DNA of 64,000 bases from Proales similis (taxonomy: Eukaryota; Rotifera; Eurotatoria; Ploima; Proalidae). The stretch covers positions 2,790,001 to 2,854,000 of the forward strand of contig JAGVRJ010000003.1 of assembly GCA_019059635.1 (NCBI GenBank). Direction: 5' to 3'. The position numbers and the translations under genes were made by a program. The notes beneath the pieces are model-generated. The model searched no databases. It had not been told where the DNA came from and worked only from the letters and a program-made list of their open reading frames with translations. Below are positions 1 through 11,656 of the stretch, in pieces (the stretch's first letter is position 1; the number at the start of each line of letters is the position of its first letter).

Positions 1-2
1 AA

Positions 3-233
3 GGAAAGAGGGGCGCATGCGCGGGCACATTTGCGCTGATCGTTGCCGGCCACGAGCCAAGGTAATGCGTCATTTTCACTCGCTTTCTATTCGACGCACT
101 CACTTGGGATGAATGGCGCAGAGAGACCCTGAGGGAAATAATTCTTCTGCTGCGCAACTCGTCGAGCAATCAGGCCGAGCATATGGTTAAGGAAATGAGG
201 AATTGGGCACGCGAGAATCGCATTAACGTTTAA
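3..233 (+). CDS. 3' end of an unidentified gene (tentative)
   Basis: Two short open stretches look like the last exons of a plus-strand gene entering from the left. Exon 3-61 ends in a good donor (AAG|GTAATG) and exon 122-233 follows a CAG acceptor. Joined, they stay open and end in a helical, basic segment (EMRNWARENRINV) at TAA 231-233. An AATAAA lies about 70 nt further on, at 303-308, as expected for a 3' UTR. The intron would be 60 bp, the size typical of this window. I do not recognise the protein. The whole call rests on splice consensus, frame and the poly(A) signal, so it could be chance. Confidence 0.35.
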
Positions 234-1597
234 GTCGACTACAGGATTCAATCCGCCCTCATTCTGCATGGATTCTAAAGTCCACGCTCGTGTTTGTGTT
301 GGAATAAAATTCAAGTTAATTGAAGTTCACTCTCTTTCTCTCTCTATAATTCGCTTCGACTTGATTGCTGTGTGTACTCGTGAATTATCTGCTGGGACGA
401 TGAAACATGTCGCCACCATCACGTGCGATGACTGGTTGGAAGATTTGAACCAAACTAATGGAACTTGACCCTTTTTGAAGCAATCTTGCTTCCAACGTAA
501 AGCATTTCAGTCCCAAGCGGGCCAGAGACCAAACAGAAACGATTTGCACTTTGGCGGTCGACTAAAGTGCAAACAGAGCACCATAGCATGTGTCGAGATC
601 AGAGGAGGCAGGAAAAACGAGACGGAAGAGAGAGAGCGAATAGATGAAGACGAGATGGAGACAAAAGGACAGGTAGTGTTGACAGTCAGAACAGGAGAAG
701 AGCGATTGACAGTCAGACATACTCTGCCGCTTCATTTTGAATCTGATCGTTGGCGCTAATCGACAACTCATTATGTTGGCTGCAAATTATGCAAGTGCGC
801 GACTTGAACGCAAGCACAGTTACTGGCTTAGGACCATGGTCGCAAATTTATTTATGGGAGAATTAAAGAGTGAGACACAGAGAGAGAGAGAGAGAATGAG
901 AAAAGGAGCGGGAGCGAGAGCTTGAGAGAGAAAGTGGACGAGAAAGGAAGCGGCGCAAAAGCAAATGACGAAATGAGATCAAATGCGACCTGACTTTACC
1001 TTGCTCGTTTTGAAGCAAGTTTGCTCTTTCTCTGTGTGCCACTTTCAAGCAGCCATTGCGGATGCTTCATGCAAATGTCAATCGATCGCCCTCTGCATGA
1101 ACATATATTTATATATTCGAAATATTAAAAAAGCAGCTTAGTCACCAGAATAATGGCATCCATTATGCTCTTCCCCTCTCATGTTCTCTATTGCTCTATG
1201 TTCTCTCTGCGCCCTCCCCCCCTCCTTTTTCCTCTTATTCTCTCTGCTTGTTCGATTGCTACTTGGCTCCGTTGGCCCACCGTGTCGAACAGCATATCAG
1301 TCGCAATCGGGCGAGAGCAACGAAAAAAAATGGAAAGAGTGAGCGATGACGAGTGCGAAGATGACGACAACGACGACACGAAGCGGCCGCCACTGTCACT
1401 GTGACTATCAGCAGCAGTGGCACGAGAAGCTAATGCAACAGAAGCGGCCCTCTCTTTGCCTTATTCTACGTTCAGCAGTGTTTCGCCCTCTGTCTCTCTA
1501 TTCAATTTGCACGCCAACAAAAGCCCATTTTAAAATTTGTCTGCAAATGTTTCTCTAATCCGCTATATATTTAGATTAAAGGAATAACGAAGCAAAC
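234..1597. other. Intergenic, GA-rich, upstream of Rab2
   Basis: No convincing gene. It holds the AATAAA at 303-308, purine-rich stretches such as the GA run near 880-895 and the GAGCGAGAG-type region at 900-950, and a pyrimidine-rich stretch at 1170-1250. Open frames here are short and of low complexity. It probably contains the Rab2 promoter and 5' UTR. Confidence 0.5.
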
Positions 1598-2436
<839 letters not shown>

Positions 2437-4763
2437 TTTATTTTCAATTTTCTAGACGTCTCCTTACTCTTCTAGTTCAATAACTCGGCTCTTCTAAGCA
2501 CCTCATTCGATTCTCAAGCTTCTAAAATATGACCAGAATAAGAGAGTTTGTTCTTGACGCGGTCCGATTTTTATTTTCCCCCCACTTCCTCTTTATTTTC
2601 GTCTTGTCTAACGCTCTTGCCTGACGGACGAGCACCATTGTCGAATTAGAAACATGAAAAAAAGAATGAGCGAATATATAAAATTAATAAAGATAATGAC
2701 GATAACCCAGCGCCAGCAGCAGCAGTAACAGTGTCAACATGAGCATTAGCCCTGCGTGTGCTTGTGTCAAGCCTCTCTTGTCCGGGCGGCGGCTCATCTT
2801 TGCGAATTTCCTCGCCTCTTCAACCCCACAGAGATCGCGTCTATTTTATCAAGCAGATAGCGATAGAGCACGATCATTTTAAACTCGGCCGCCCTCTGCC
2901 ATTCAACATTAAAAATTTTCATCTCTCGTCTATTTTCCGCGCATTTCTCTCAAATAACCAATTTCTCTTGATGGCCACTTCACCGAGCGGCAATCTGAGC
3001 CCTAACTCAAGTAAATAGAACGCAGCATCATCAATCACAAGCAAGAAAAGCCGATCCACCGCTATTTGTCGAGCGCCTCATGCGTCTTGTTTGATATTTC
3101 ATCAATAAATTTTCTTTTTCATCTCCCCTTGCCGTTTGCATCTTCATTTCAGACTTGTCGTTGTTCCCACTACGCCTCTTTTTCACTCTGCTTCGTTCTT
3201 TTTGCCGAATTTCTTATTACTTACACTTACACAACCCATTCTTGTCGAATTAAATCAATAAATTAACTGTTAACAAGGACTTTTATTCCGCACAACGCTC
3301 GCAGTCATGTGATATACCCAGCCGCCCAGCAAGGCAATCAGTCAGTCAATCAATTAGTTTATAAATTTAGCAGTCGGCATATTGCTAGACTGTGTTGAGA
3401 AAGCGAAAAAAGAGATTTCTTGCATAAAAATTTGCCAAAACAGCCGAAATGCACACAAATGCTGAACCACGAGTCAGAGGCACTAAAAAGCACACGTTGA
3501 GTTGCGCCCTGTAAAATGAAATTGGATCGATTGAGCATGAAAACGCAAGAAATTCAGTTTGGATGCGGATGCTTGTTAGTTTTTGTGTCTCCGCGCCAAG
3601 CAGTGAACGTGATGCCGGATGCTTTTAAAGCAACAGCCGACGTTCTGTTGGCCTGAGTGAATCCAATTTATTATCATCAGTAAACTGAATGCCATGAGCG
3701 CTATTCAATTGACGCATTTGGCCGCATTCAGCCACCAGCCAACTGATGGTATTTAATTTTTCATTATTTAATCTTGTGCCGTTCAGTAAACAAGCGCGGC
3801 TCGATGATTTCCTCAAGGGGAGGTAGCAGGGCGCCACAATTTAAATTAATGGCCGTTTTCTGCCTCGCCTGAAGAATAAACAGCCGCAGATGCAAGTGAA
3901 TTTTTCTCGCTTGATTATTATCACGAAGGAATCGCTATTCAACTTGTGTTTTAAACAAAAAAAAAATCAATTTGCTGATGCCCAAGCTTTTACCGCCCGT
4001 CACAAATTTCCTTTCGCTTAATTAACACACAAAGTGATGCCAGTTTAATGAGGCGCACCGTTCGAGAGCCTCTTACTTGGAGGGTTAATTGAAAAAAAAT
4101 TGATTTTGGGTTTTAAGAGTTGAACAACGATGCGGGGACGTTTGACATATGTGGTTCGAGTGAACAAAACGACTAGGGTGCGTGAGAGAAGCTGAAAGCA
4201 AAGTTTCAGCTCGGCGGTAGTCGCTCGGCCTTCTTTCTTTCGCCAGCTCGATTGCTCTCGGGTCGTCGATATCAAAAAAGCAGTGGGCAAGTCATTTGAA
4301 GTTCTCAGGCGACTAGATTCGCTTGTTGTTCGTACCCAACGGGCTCGTCTCTTGAGATTCACCTTCAGCTCCATTTTCATATATGTATTTGTCATCAAGC
4401 ACACATCTCTTTCATCTTTCCAAATTAATTATTTCTCGCATCTGTTGCCTCACCTTGGCTATGCGGCCTTTGAAGGGAAATTAAGCTTCTATCATTTTTC
4501 ATTTGTGAGCAACCTGATCATTTCAATATCTTTTGTTATTTATCTTAATTAGCGCACTGGCGCTGCGCGGTGACACAAAAATCACGTAAATATTCCTAAA
4601 ACAAAAATCTCGATTTATTGAACGCATAATGGAGCCGACAGAAGAGAGCTGCGGGCCATCTTCATATTTTCGAGTCTGACTCACGCAAAAGCAGAATCTC
4701 ATTCGACAAGCTCTCTCTCTCTGTCTATTAAAGCCGCTTTTATTCGCTGCTGGCAATCAGTGA
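2437..4763. other. Intergenic, Rab2 3' UTR and GPCR upstream region
   Basis: About 2.3 kb without a supportable gene. It includes the Rab2 poly(A) signal at 2686-2691 and many AT-rich stretches, including an A run at 3957-3966. Open frames are at most about 120 codons, lack family resemblance and are bounded by random stops. Nothing else identified. Confidence 0.5.
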
Positions 4764-5960
4764 ATGACTAAGAAATTCGATTTAGTTAATCGAGCCGTCA
4801 ACGGCCTGAGAGACAAGATGTTTGAAAATCAGACAGATTTAAGCATTCAATCAACTTCAGCCGCTCTGTTCAGCCTATTCAACATCACCGTGGGCATATC
4901 CGACATGCCTCCGTTCGAACCAACTGGCCAGAACAAAATGGTCAACTATTTGACTTGGATTCTGGAATTTCTGATTCTGATCGGCTGTGTGGGAAATTTG
5001 CTTAATCTGCTGGTGTTCTCGCGAGCCAAAATGCGTCAAGTGTCCACATTTCGCTACTTGTGCTACTTGTCGCTGTTCGATCTACTGGTGCTGATGATAT
5101 GCGCCAGCGAGGTGGTGCTCAGATTCGGCTATCAGTTCGACATCCGTTCGAGTTCGATCGCTGTCTGCCGTGTTCACACATTTCTCACTTATTCGCTCAC
5201 CCATTTGAGCAGCATTCTGCTGATGGTGGTGAGCATAGATCGCGCCGTTGTGATCAATCGGTCCACAGTGCCGTCGAAAAGAGGCAATAGACGCAAGGCA
5301 AAATCGTCTACACTCGGCCGCCTACTCAATCCGTTCACTCTAATTTCGAGATTGGGCTTTCATCCGGTCGACAAAGTCATAATTCTGATCTTGATCCTGG
5401 TCACGGTTCTCAACTCGCACTATTTGATATTTCTCAACCTGAACGAGTTCAAAGGCGACTTCAAGGGCGAGACGTTCTTCATTTGCTATCCGGCCGAGAA
5501 CTCTCTCTACAACACGTTTCTGAACGACATCTGGACCTGGATAGACACGAGCATCTACTCGGTGGTGCCGTTCGTTGTCATGGCCGTCTGCTCCTACGTC
5601 ATACTCATCTCGATCCGAAAGAAGAGTCAAAAATTCCTCAACGGCCTGCTCGAGCACGGCAATCAGACGAACAAGCAGAAAATCTACAAACGCATCCGTC
5701 GCAATCGTCAAGTGTTCTACATGCTGTTGCTCACGAATTTCTATTTCCTAGCCAGTCTCTTGCCTTGCTGCATCGCATTCGCCATATTCAAGGGCACCGA
5801 GAGTCGGTCCGAGATCGGCCAGCTTCTGGTCCACTTGCTCCTCTATTCGAATTATTCGTTCAATTTCATATTCTACGGTGTTTCATCGCAACGCTTCAGA
5901 GAGGAGCTGCGCAGCGCATTCGGCCTGGCGCCGGCCCGCCACGAGTCAGTCAAACAGTGA
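4764..5960 (+). CDS. Rhodopsin-type (class A) neuropeptide-like GPCR
   Basis: Intronless, 398 residues, seven hydrophobic segments. The extracellular N-terminus carries NQT and NIT glycosylation sequons. TM1 has the GN..N pattern (GCVGNLLNLL), TM2 has SLFDLLVL with the conserved Asp, and a Cys at the TM3 start (AVCRVHTF) can pair with one in the second extracellular loop. The DRY motif reads DRA (SIDRAVVIN) and TM7 carries NFIFY in place of NPxxY, followed by SSQRFREELR, typical of FMRFamide/myosuppressin-like invertebrate receptors. The third cytoplasmic loop is basic. The first ATG is used; Met19 and Met48 are alternatives. The ligand cannot be told from sequence. Its 3' UTR runs towards the FAM81 gene; the nearest AATAAA is at 6429-6434. 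Confidence 0.85.
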   Translation: MTKKFDLVNRAVNGLRDKMFENQTDLSIQSTSAALFSLFNITVGISDMPPFEPTGQNKMVNYLTWILEFLILIGCVGNLLNLLVFSRAKMRQVSTFRYLCYLSLFDLLVLMICASEVVLRFGYQFDIRSSSIAVCRVHTFLTYSLTHLSSILLMVVSIDRAVVINRSTVPSKRGNRRKAKSSTLGRLLNPFTLISRLGFHPVDKVIILILILVTVLNSHYLIFLNLNEFKGDFKGETFFICYPAENSLYNTFLNDIWTWIDTSIYSVVPFVVMAVCSYVILISIRKKSQKFLNGLLEHGNQTNKQKIYKRIRRNRQVFYMLLLTNFYFLASLLPCCIAFAIFKGTESRSEIGQLLVHLLLYSNYSFNFIFYGVSSQRFREELRSAFGLAPARHESVKQ

Positions 5961-6465
5961 AGACAACGGCACCACTGCATCCAGCCCGTTGAGACATGAA
6001 ACAAAGAGAGCAGGAAAAGGAACGAAAACAAAACTTGGATCCGGTGTCGCGTTTTGCCTTCGGCAGCAGGCAATGCTTCAGCAAGCCGGCCCCTATACAT
6101 AAAACGCCCGTCTCCTTCTCTTTCCGATCATTCATTCTTTTTAATTTGGAGACGCATCTGTTTCGATTTGCAAACGCAGTCGTCTTTTCAATTACCGCCT
6201 GCACTCCAATTGTGTAGATTCAGCTGTATCTTCCGTCAACTCTGTCTAGTAAATTGTATGCTATTTAAGCTTCTCCCGATGTATTGCGTGACCTCCTTAA
6301 TTGATTCTCTTTATTGATATTCTTCTTTATTCTTTCTTTATTAGCAATCAAGTAAAGCCTCTTTTTCCAAGATATATTTGCCGCCGGGCTCGTAGTTACA
6401 AATAGACACGAGCTGCTTTATTAGAAACAATAAAAGAAATGAGAGCACAGAAGAGACGTTTCAAT
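5961..6465. other. Convergent 3' UTR region
   Basis: Tail-to-tail spacer between the GPCR (+) and the FAM81-like gene (-). A plus-strand AATAAA at 6429-6434 and a minus-strand signal (TTTATT at 6417-6422, more at 6309-6345) interleave, so the two transcripts probably overlap at their 3' ends. No gene seen. Confidence 0.5.
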
Positions 6466-7875
6466 TCAAATGAGAACGACCATCTTTCGAATCTTCTCCA
6501 GTTCCTTTTCCATTCGATCTTCAGACAGTCTGATCTTGCCCTCGAGAAGCTTCTGCAGAGCCAATATGGACTCTTGCACGTTCTCAAAGCCGGCCCGCAT
6601 CTCCCGCCTCAGTCGATCCTGGTCGGCGACGGTCTTGGCGAACCGATCCTCCAGACCCTTGTTCACTTTGTGCTCCAGTTTCTAGTTAAAGTTCACATTG
6701 AGCCTCTCGTTCTGACTCCCCTTCTCTTACCGGTCTCTTCTACTCACCTCAATCGATGCGGACATTTTGTTCAGGCTGCGTTGGAAATCGTCTTCAAACG
6801 AGGAGAATCTTTTGTTGGTCGACGACATGTAGTCGTCAAGCTTTCGCTCCAGTCTGTCCTGTCAACAACGGCACTGGCAAGTAGAGTGAGAGATTTTGGT
6901 TGGGCAAGCGACCTTACGTAGCGATCAGTGTTGCGTTGACTTTCTTCAATCTTGCCGATCAGACGCGTCTCGAGCCGGGCCATTTCGTTCTCATGGTTCA
7001 TTCTCTGCTGGTTTAGTTGACTCCTCAGATCCTCGAGCATCTTTCGTATTAGAGACAATAATCACTGGCCTGAGCGCTTCGATTGCAGCCATTTCAGATT
7101 ACATTTCTTGTCTTGCCGTCGATAAGCTGAAGCTGCTTAATTGTGTCGCCTTCGACGTTCTTCAACACCATCGTTTGCTCGGACAAGATCGTATCGAAAC
7201 GGGCGTTCACTTCGTTCATCTTCGAAATCGACCAGCATCAGAGCATTTGACCAGGAACGAGAGTGAGAGCTCAAACTCACTCGATTCTCAATCTCGTTTG
7301 TGCGCAACAGTATCGAACGGCTTAGGTCCTGAAGCTGCGCCTGTAGTTCTCTGATCGCGTTGGACGCGTTGGCCGCCTCCGCGTCTAGTTTGCCAAGCGT
7401 GTCGTCGTGCCGATTCACTCTGAACTGAAGATCGCGATTTATGGTCACATTGCTCGCTTGCAGGTCGTTTGTTTTATATTCGAGATTGTTGATTTGAAAC
7501 AGTTTCTCGTTTAGCTGGCCATCGAGCGCCTTTTTCAATCAAAATGAGGTTTCAATCAAAATTTGAGAAAAAAAAGGTGCCCGACCTCGATGTCCTGGTT
7601 CAGCTTCTTACACACCATCGTGATCACTTTGACTTGTTCTTCCAGCACTTGTCTTGCTCGTCGATCGTCGAAAGACGCCTGCATGTCAGTCTGAAGTCCA
7701 TACGTTCGGTCTAGACCATTCAACAATTCGCAACGATTAGAAGGGGCGCCATAGCTCGAATGGCTCTCGTCTCTTTACCCAGCAAGGCGATCGCTGTCTG
7801 ATCTTGATAGTTGTTCTGGATCGGCGGCAGTTGAGGAGTGTTTCCACTTCGACCCGGCGAATAATTGCCGTACAT
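6466..7875 (-). CDS. FAM81A: FAM81-like coiled-coil protein
   Basis: Seven exons on the minus strand: 7875-7779, 7710-7586, 7529-7281, 7219-7103, 7040-6918, 6858-6748 and 6681-6466. All junction phases agree and the product is 345 residues, close to vertebrate FAM81 proteins. The protein is almost entirely heptad-patterned coiled coil. The C-terminus (RAGFENVQESILALQKLLEG) matches the conserved FAM81 ending, and segments such as QVLEEQVKVITMVCKKLNQD and LSEQTMVLK fit its middle. The molecular role of FAM81 is poorly known. A minus-strand AATAAA lies at 6422-6417. Family assignment is from remembered sequence, not a search. Confidence 0.85.
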
Positions 7876-8454
7876 TGTTATTTAGCTAACAAGCAGGCAA
7901 GCAGGCAGGCAGGCGAATGGTGTGTGCTCGCAAAGTAAAGCTCTTTTCAGTCTATGGCACTCAACAATGACTTGAGCTTGAGACTGTAGAGAGGAAGCGT
8001 TCTAAAGTAGTAAACGACGCTGCAAATGGCCAAAATGCCGATTAAGGCAGACGCCAGCAGAGAGAGGCGGAGAAGAAAAGAGGCAGAGAGCAAAAGAGAG
8101 GCCGATGTAGAGAAACTACGTCGTGTCTTCAAGTTTTATTATTTCTGACCGGTCGCCATAGCGATGCGGTATGTCTCGGCTTCAACTTCGATCGGGCTTC
8201 GTCAGCAGTTGGCTTTAGAGCAGCGACAGCAACCAAAGCGGTTGTTCATTCATGTTGGACACATGCCCTTCTCCCATTTCGTCTCAATGTCTCCGCATGT
8301 TTTCTATTCAAGTCTTCGATTGCTCTCAGCAAAATGCCAGTTTATTCAACACAGTTCTATAAAGTATAATCGGCGGGCGAATCCGCTGAGTCTCTGGATA
8401 GGCGTTTAGGCAAAGAAAAGCCATTGTTGGTTGATTTTTGTAAAGTTTTAAGGT
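7876..8454. other. Spacer: FAM81 upstream region and SUCLG2 3' UTR
   Basis: Both neighbours are on the minus strand. It contains a short GGCA/AGGC repeat at 7890-7915 and minus-strand AATAAA signals at 8346-8341 (probably SUCLG2) and near 8139-8133. A 14-nt match to the loose X-box consensus lies at 8152-8165 (minus strand ATCGCTATGGCGAC), about 280 bp upstream of the FAM81 start. An open frame with a hydrophobic stretch at 7947-8132 (-) has no ATG and is not called. Confidence 0.4.
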
Positions 8455-10324
8455 TCATGCGGCACGAGTCGCCTCGACTGCTTTGCGGGCGGCTTGGTCG
8501 AAATCGGGCTCAGAGATAATGCTCAATCCACTCGATTTGATTATTTCGTTCGCCTCGTTCATGTTGGTCCCTAAAGCGTGACATTCAGTTTAGCCGGGTG
8601 TCTGTGCCTGGATGCCGTTTCGACTACTGGGCGCGTGTGAGAGAGCAGGCTTACCTTGGAGACGCACAACCAGCGGGATTTTGAGGTCTATTGTCTTGCA
8701 AGCATTCACAACGCCGCGGGCGATTGTGGCACAATTCACTATTCCGCCGAATATGTTCACCAGGATCGCTTTTACTTGCTTGTCTGAGGACAAGAGCTTG
8801 AATGCCTCGCGCACCTGACTCTCGCTCACGTTGCCGCCGCAATCTACTCAACCATCAAACAAACTGAACAATTGCAAGAGGAGAGGGTGCCAGCCGGATT
8901 TACCCAAAAAGTTGGCCGGCATTCCACCGTTGTGAGTAATGATGTCCATGGTGGCCATGGCCAAACCGGCGCCGTTCACCATGCAGCCGATGTTGCCGTC
9001 CATTTGGATGTAGTGCAGACCCAAGTTGACCGCGTGCACTTCTCTCGGGTCGGTTTCGCTCATGTCGTCGAGCTCAAACACCTCACTTTGCCGGTACGAG
9101 GCGTTATCGTCGAAATTCAACTTGGCATCGAAGCAGACCACTTGAACAAAACGCTCAACTCATTTAAATTGGACTCGTGTCTGCTGATCCAAACCTCGAC
9201 CGTCCGGCGTCTCGCCCAATGGATTTATTTCCAACTGGGTGCAGTCAAGTTTGCAAAACATTTTGTACAGTCGCACGAGCTGTTCGGCGGCCTTTTTTGA
9301 ACACTGAACTTGTGGCTGCTCCAATTCTGCCAATCAACGCTTTCTTACTATTTTCTCATTCTCGCCTTTGAACTGCAAGTTTCTGGCCATTTGCCGGGCC
9401 TGACTTTCAGTTAGACCCACACTCGGGTCGATGCTCAGTTTGAAGATGAGCTCGGGCGTTTTCTCTGCCACTTCCTCAATGTCCATTCCGCCTGCGGGGC
9501 TCACCACCAGAACCTTGTTTAGATTCGTTTGATTTCGTTTGTCCGATTCGAGTGGATCTCAGAGCAAGGAGAATTGAACAAGCAGCTGCCTACCGGTCCA
9601 CCGCTGGCTCTGTCTAGTGCGAATGCCACATAAGTCTCCCGGGCGATGTCCAACGCCTCGGCGACCATCAGCTTCAAACGAAGAAGGCGCAGAGGTTATG
9701 AAATGAAAGGTGAACATCGATTGGACTGAGAGGAACCTTCTGAACCAAGACTCCGTCCGATTTTGTTTGTTTGGTGACCAGACGATGTCCGAGCATGTTT
9801 GAAGCGATTTCGGCCACTTGATTCACACTTTGACGAACAAATTAAAGAGGCGAAATTGACCTCGAAGAAGAAGGCGAGGTTACTCTTTTGTGAGCTTGAC
9901 GCCGCCCTTGTATCCGTTGGAGAATGTGCCTTTGCCCCGACCGCCGGCAAGAATTTGAGCCTTGATCACAAGTTCGTTGGCAATTGTGTTCACTTGGAGC
10001 GGACAGATTGAGAGAATTGTGCGTTGGCCGTCCGAGATGACGTTCTTGACCACTCACTCAGCTTCTTTCCAGCGTCGACAGCCTCCTCTGCTGTGGAGGC
10101 GACCTTGAAGCGTTGAACACTGACGCCGTGATCTTCGAGCAGCTTCTTGCTCTGATATTCCTGCAGGCTCAGATTGAGGCGGGTTTGCACCGACTGGCGT
10201 TTGAATTCGATCACTTTCACTTCGGCTTGAACCAGCGGCTCAGCGCAACACCTACATTCGAACTGGGCGCCAAGAGCCGCGCGGGCGCCTTTCTCATCGC
10301 TTGACTCAAGTGTCGTGCAATCAT
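8455..10324 (-). CDS. SUCLG2: Succinyl-CoA ligase beta subunit, GDP-forming, mitochondrial
   Basis: Beta subunit of the TCA-cycle enzyme that converts succinyl-CoA to succinate with GTP formation. Ten exons: 10324-10256, 10193-10058, 9992-9884, 9827-9737, 9671-9594, 9513-9349, 9291-9195, 9140-8904, 8843-8655 and 8570-8455; 428 residues (vertebrate SUCLG2 about 430). The first exon encodes a basic, Ser/Ala-rich mitochondrial presequence ([18 protein letters not shown]). The mature start [27 protein letters not shown] of the ATP-grasp fold, the metal-binding segment [11 protein letters not shown] and [12 protein letters not shown] are all present. Similarity is closer to SUCLG2 than SUCLA2. At the exon 2/3 junction an alternative splice could remove about four residues. 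It shares a 216-bp divergent promoter with CLNS1A. Confidence 0.95.
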
Positions 10325-10540
10325 TTTGTGCAAGTCTAAAAGCTAAACTTCGAATTTATCCGACTCCTGAGCCTGTCTGAAGCAAATGATTTCTTTCTTG
10401 CATCTGCTCTCGTGAACTGCCCGTCCGTGCACGCCCTTTAAGCGTGCAGCGGCATTGTCACGTTTGTTTGGCACGCGTCGAAAATCTTTCAACTCAATTG
10501 AGCAAGCGGCAACCATTTTCGGTTCTTTTCTCTTTTAAAA

Positions 10541-11300
10541 ATGTCGCAGCTCTTGCAAAACGATATCCCGACTCCGACCGAGGCCATTCGACTCGAACTG
10601 GCCAACACAAAAGCGTTTGTGGACGATTCGGCCTATGGCGTCGGCAAGCTGATTATTGCCGAAAGGTAAAATGCGAACATTAGTTCTTATTTTTCAAACT
10701 CGACCAATAATTCCGTCTTCAGTAAGGTCGCGTGGATAAAAGAAGACGGTGCCGGGTTTTGTCTTGACTATCCTTCGATCGGCCTTCACGCGCTCTCCAC
10801 CGATTGCGTATCGTTTCCCGAACAGTGTCTTTACATGATTGTGGAACGCGAGGGCGCAGACGACCAAGATGACGACGAGGACGAACAGCAGGCACTTCCG
10901 ATTCGATTCGTGATCGAAGACAATAATCGTCTAAATGAGCTGTTCAACGTTCTGAACGAATGCCAAGCGCTTCATCCGGACCCCGATCAGAGCGACTCGA
11001 GCGAAAATCAAGACGACGAGCAGGAGGACGATGAAATCGACGATGCCATCGAAGATGGCCATTTCGAAGACGCTGTTGAGAACGGGCTCCATAAAGAAGA
11101 GCTGCCGATTGAAGAGCTCGAGCTCAGTGAGCGCGGCCAAAATGTCCTTCGTCGAATCAACATCAATTACTCTGGTGATCATCTCCTCTCTATCTCTCTC
11201 ATTGATTGGCAGTAGTGTTGAATTTTATTTGAAACGAAAAGGCGCGTCTAATCAGATGGAGACAGACGAACGACAGTACGAAGACGCAGCTGAGCATTAA
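10541..11300 (+). CDS. CLNS1A: Methylosome subunit pICln
   Basis: pICln is the assembly chaperone that presents Sm proteins to the PRMT5/WD45 methylosome during snRNP assembly. Exons 10541-10665, 10723-11174 and 11242-11300; 211 residues. The N-terminal PH-like fold is recognisable (GVGKLIIAE, VAWIKEDGAGFCLDYPSIGL, LHALS), followed by the long acidic Asp/Glu insert typical of the family, the conserved NECQALHPDP, a second acidic block, and a C-terminal acidic tail (METDERQYEDAAEH) like that of vertebrate pICln. Intron 2 was placed by phase: the donor at 11175 and acceptor at 11241 keep frame. AATAAA at 11399-11404. The gene is head to head with SUCLG2. Confidence 0.93.
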
Positions 11301-11656
11301 TCTCAAATTTGAAATAGACAAAACACACTTTGCCCTTCAGCCAACGCCAATGCGGTCTAGTGGGGCCATTTACCGGCGTCGGCACTCAAATAGAACCGAA
11401 TAAACTTGGAAAGCGAACAATTGGATGCTGAAAGTGAAAACAAGAAAAGCCGAGGAGTAGGACGACGGGAGGGGAAATTATAAAATTTGAAATCGCAAGC
11501 GTACGACGAAGACGAGAATAAATTATGTGTTGAGAAAGAGAGCGAGAAAAAAGGACAGGTTTTGAAGTGAGAGAGAGAGAAAGACTTGGAGAAAGACAGT
11601 CACAGTGAGAGAGAGAGAGAGAGAAAGGGTCAGAGTGACACAAGACACCAACAGGC
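11301..11656. other. Spacer: CLNS1A 3' UTR and COG3 upstream region
   Basis: Contains AATAAA at 11399-11404 and GA-rich runs at about 11568-11625 directly upstream of the COG3 ATG, a pattern seen at several 5' ends in this window. No gene seen. Confidence 0.5.

Noticed and set aside
7947-8132. Minus-strand open frame of about 60 codons with a hydrophobic stretch, like a small membrane protein
   Set aside because: It has no ATG in frame, the only way to give it one needs a 23-bp intron, and it lies in the FAM81 upstream region.
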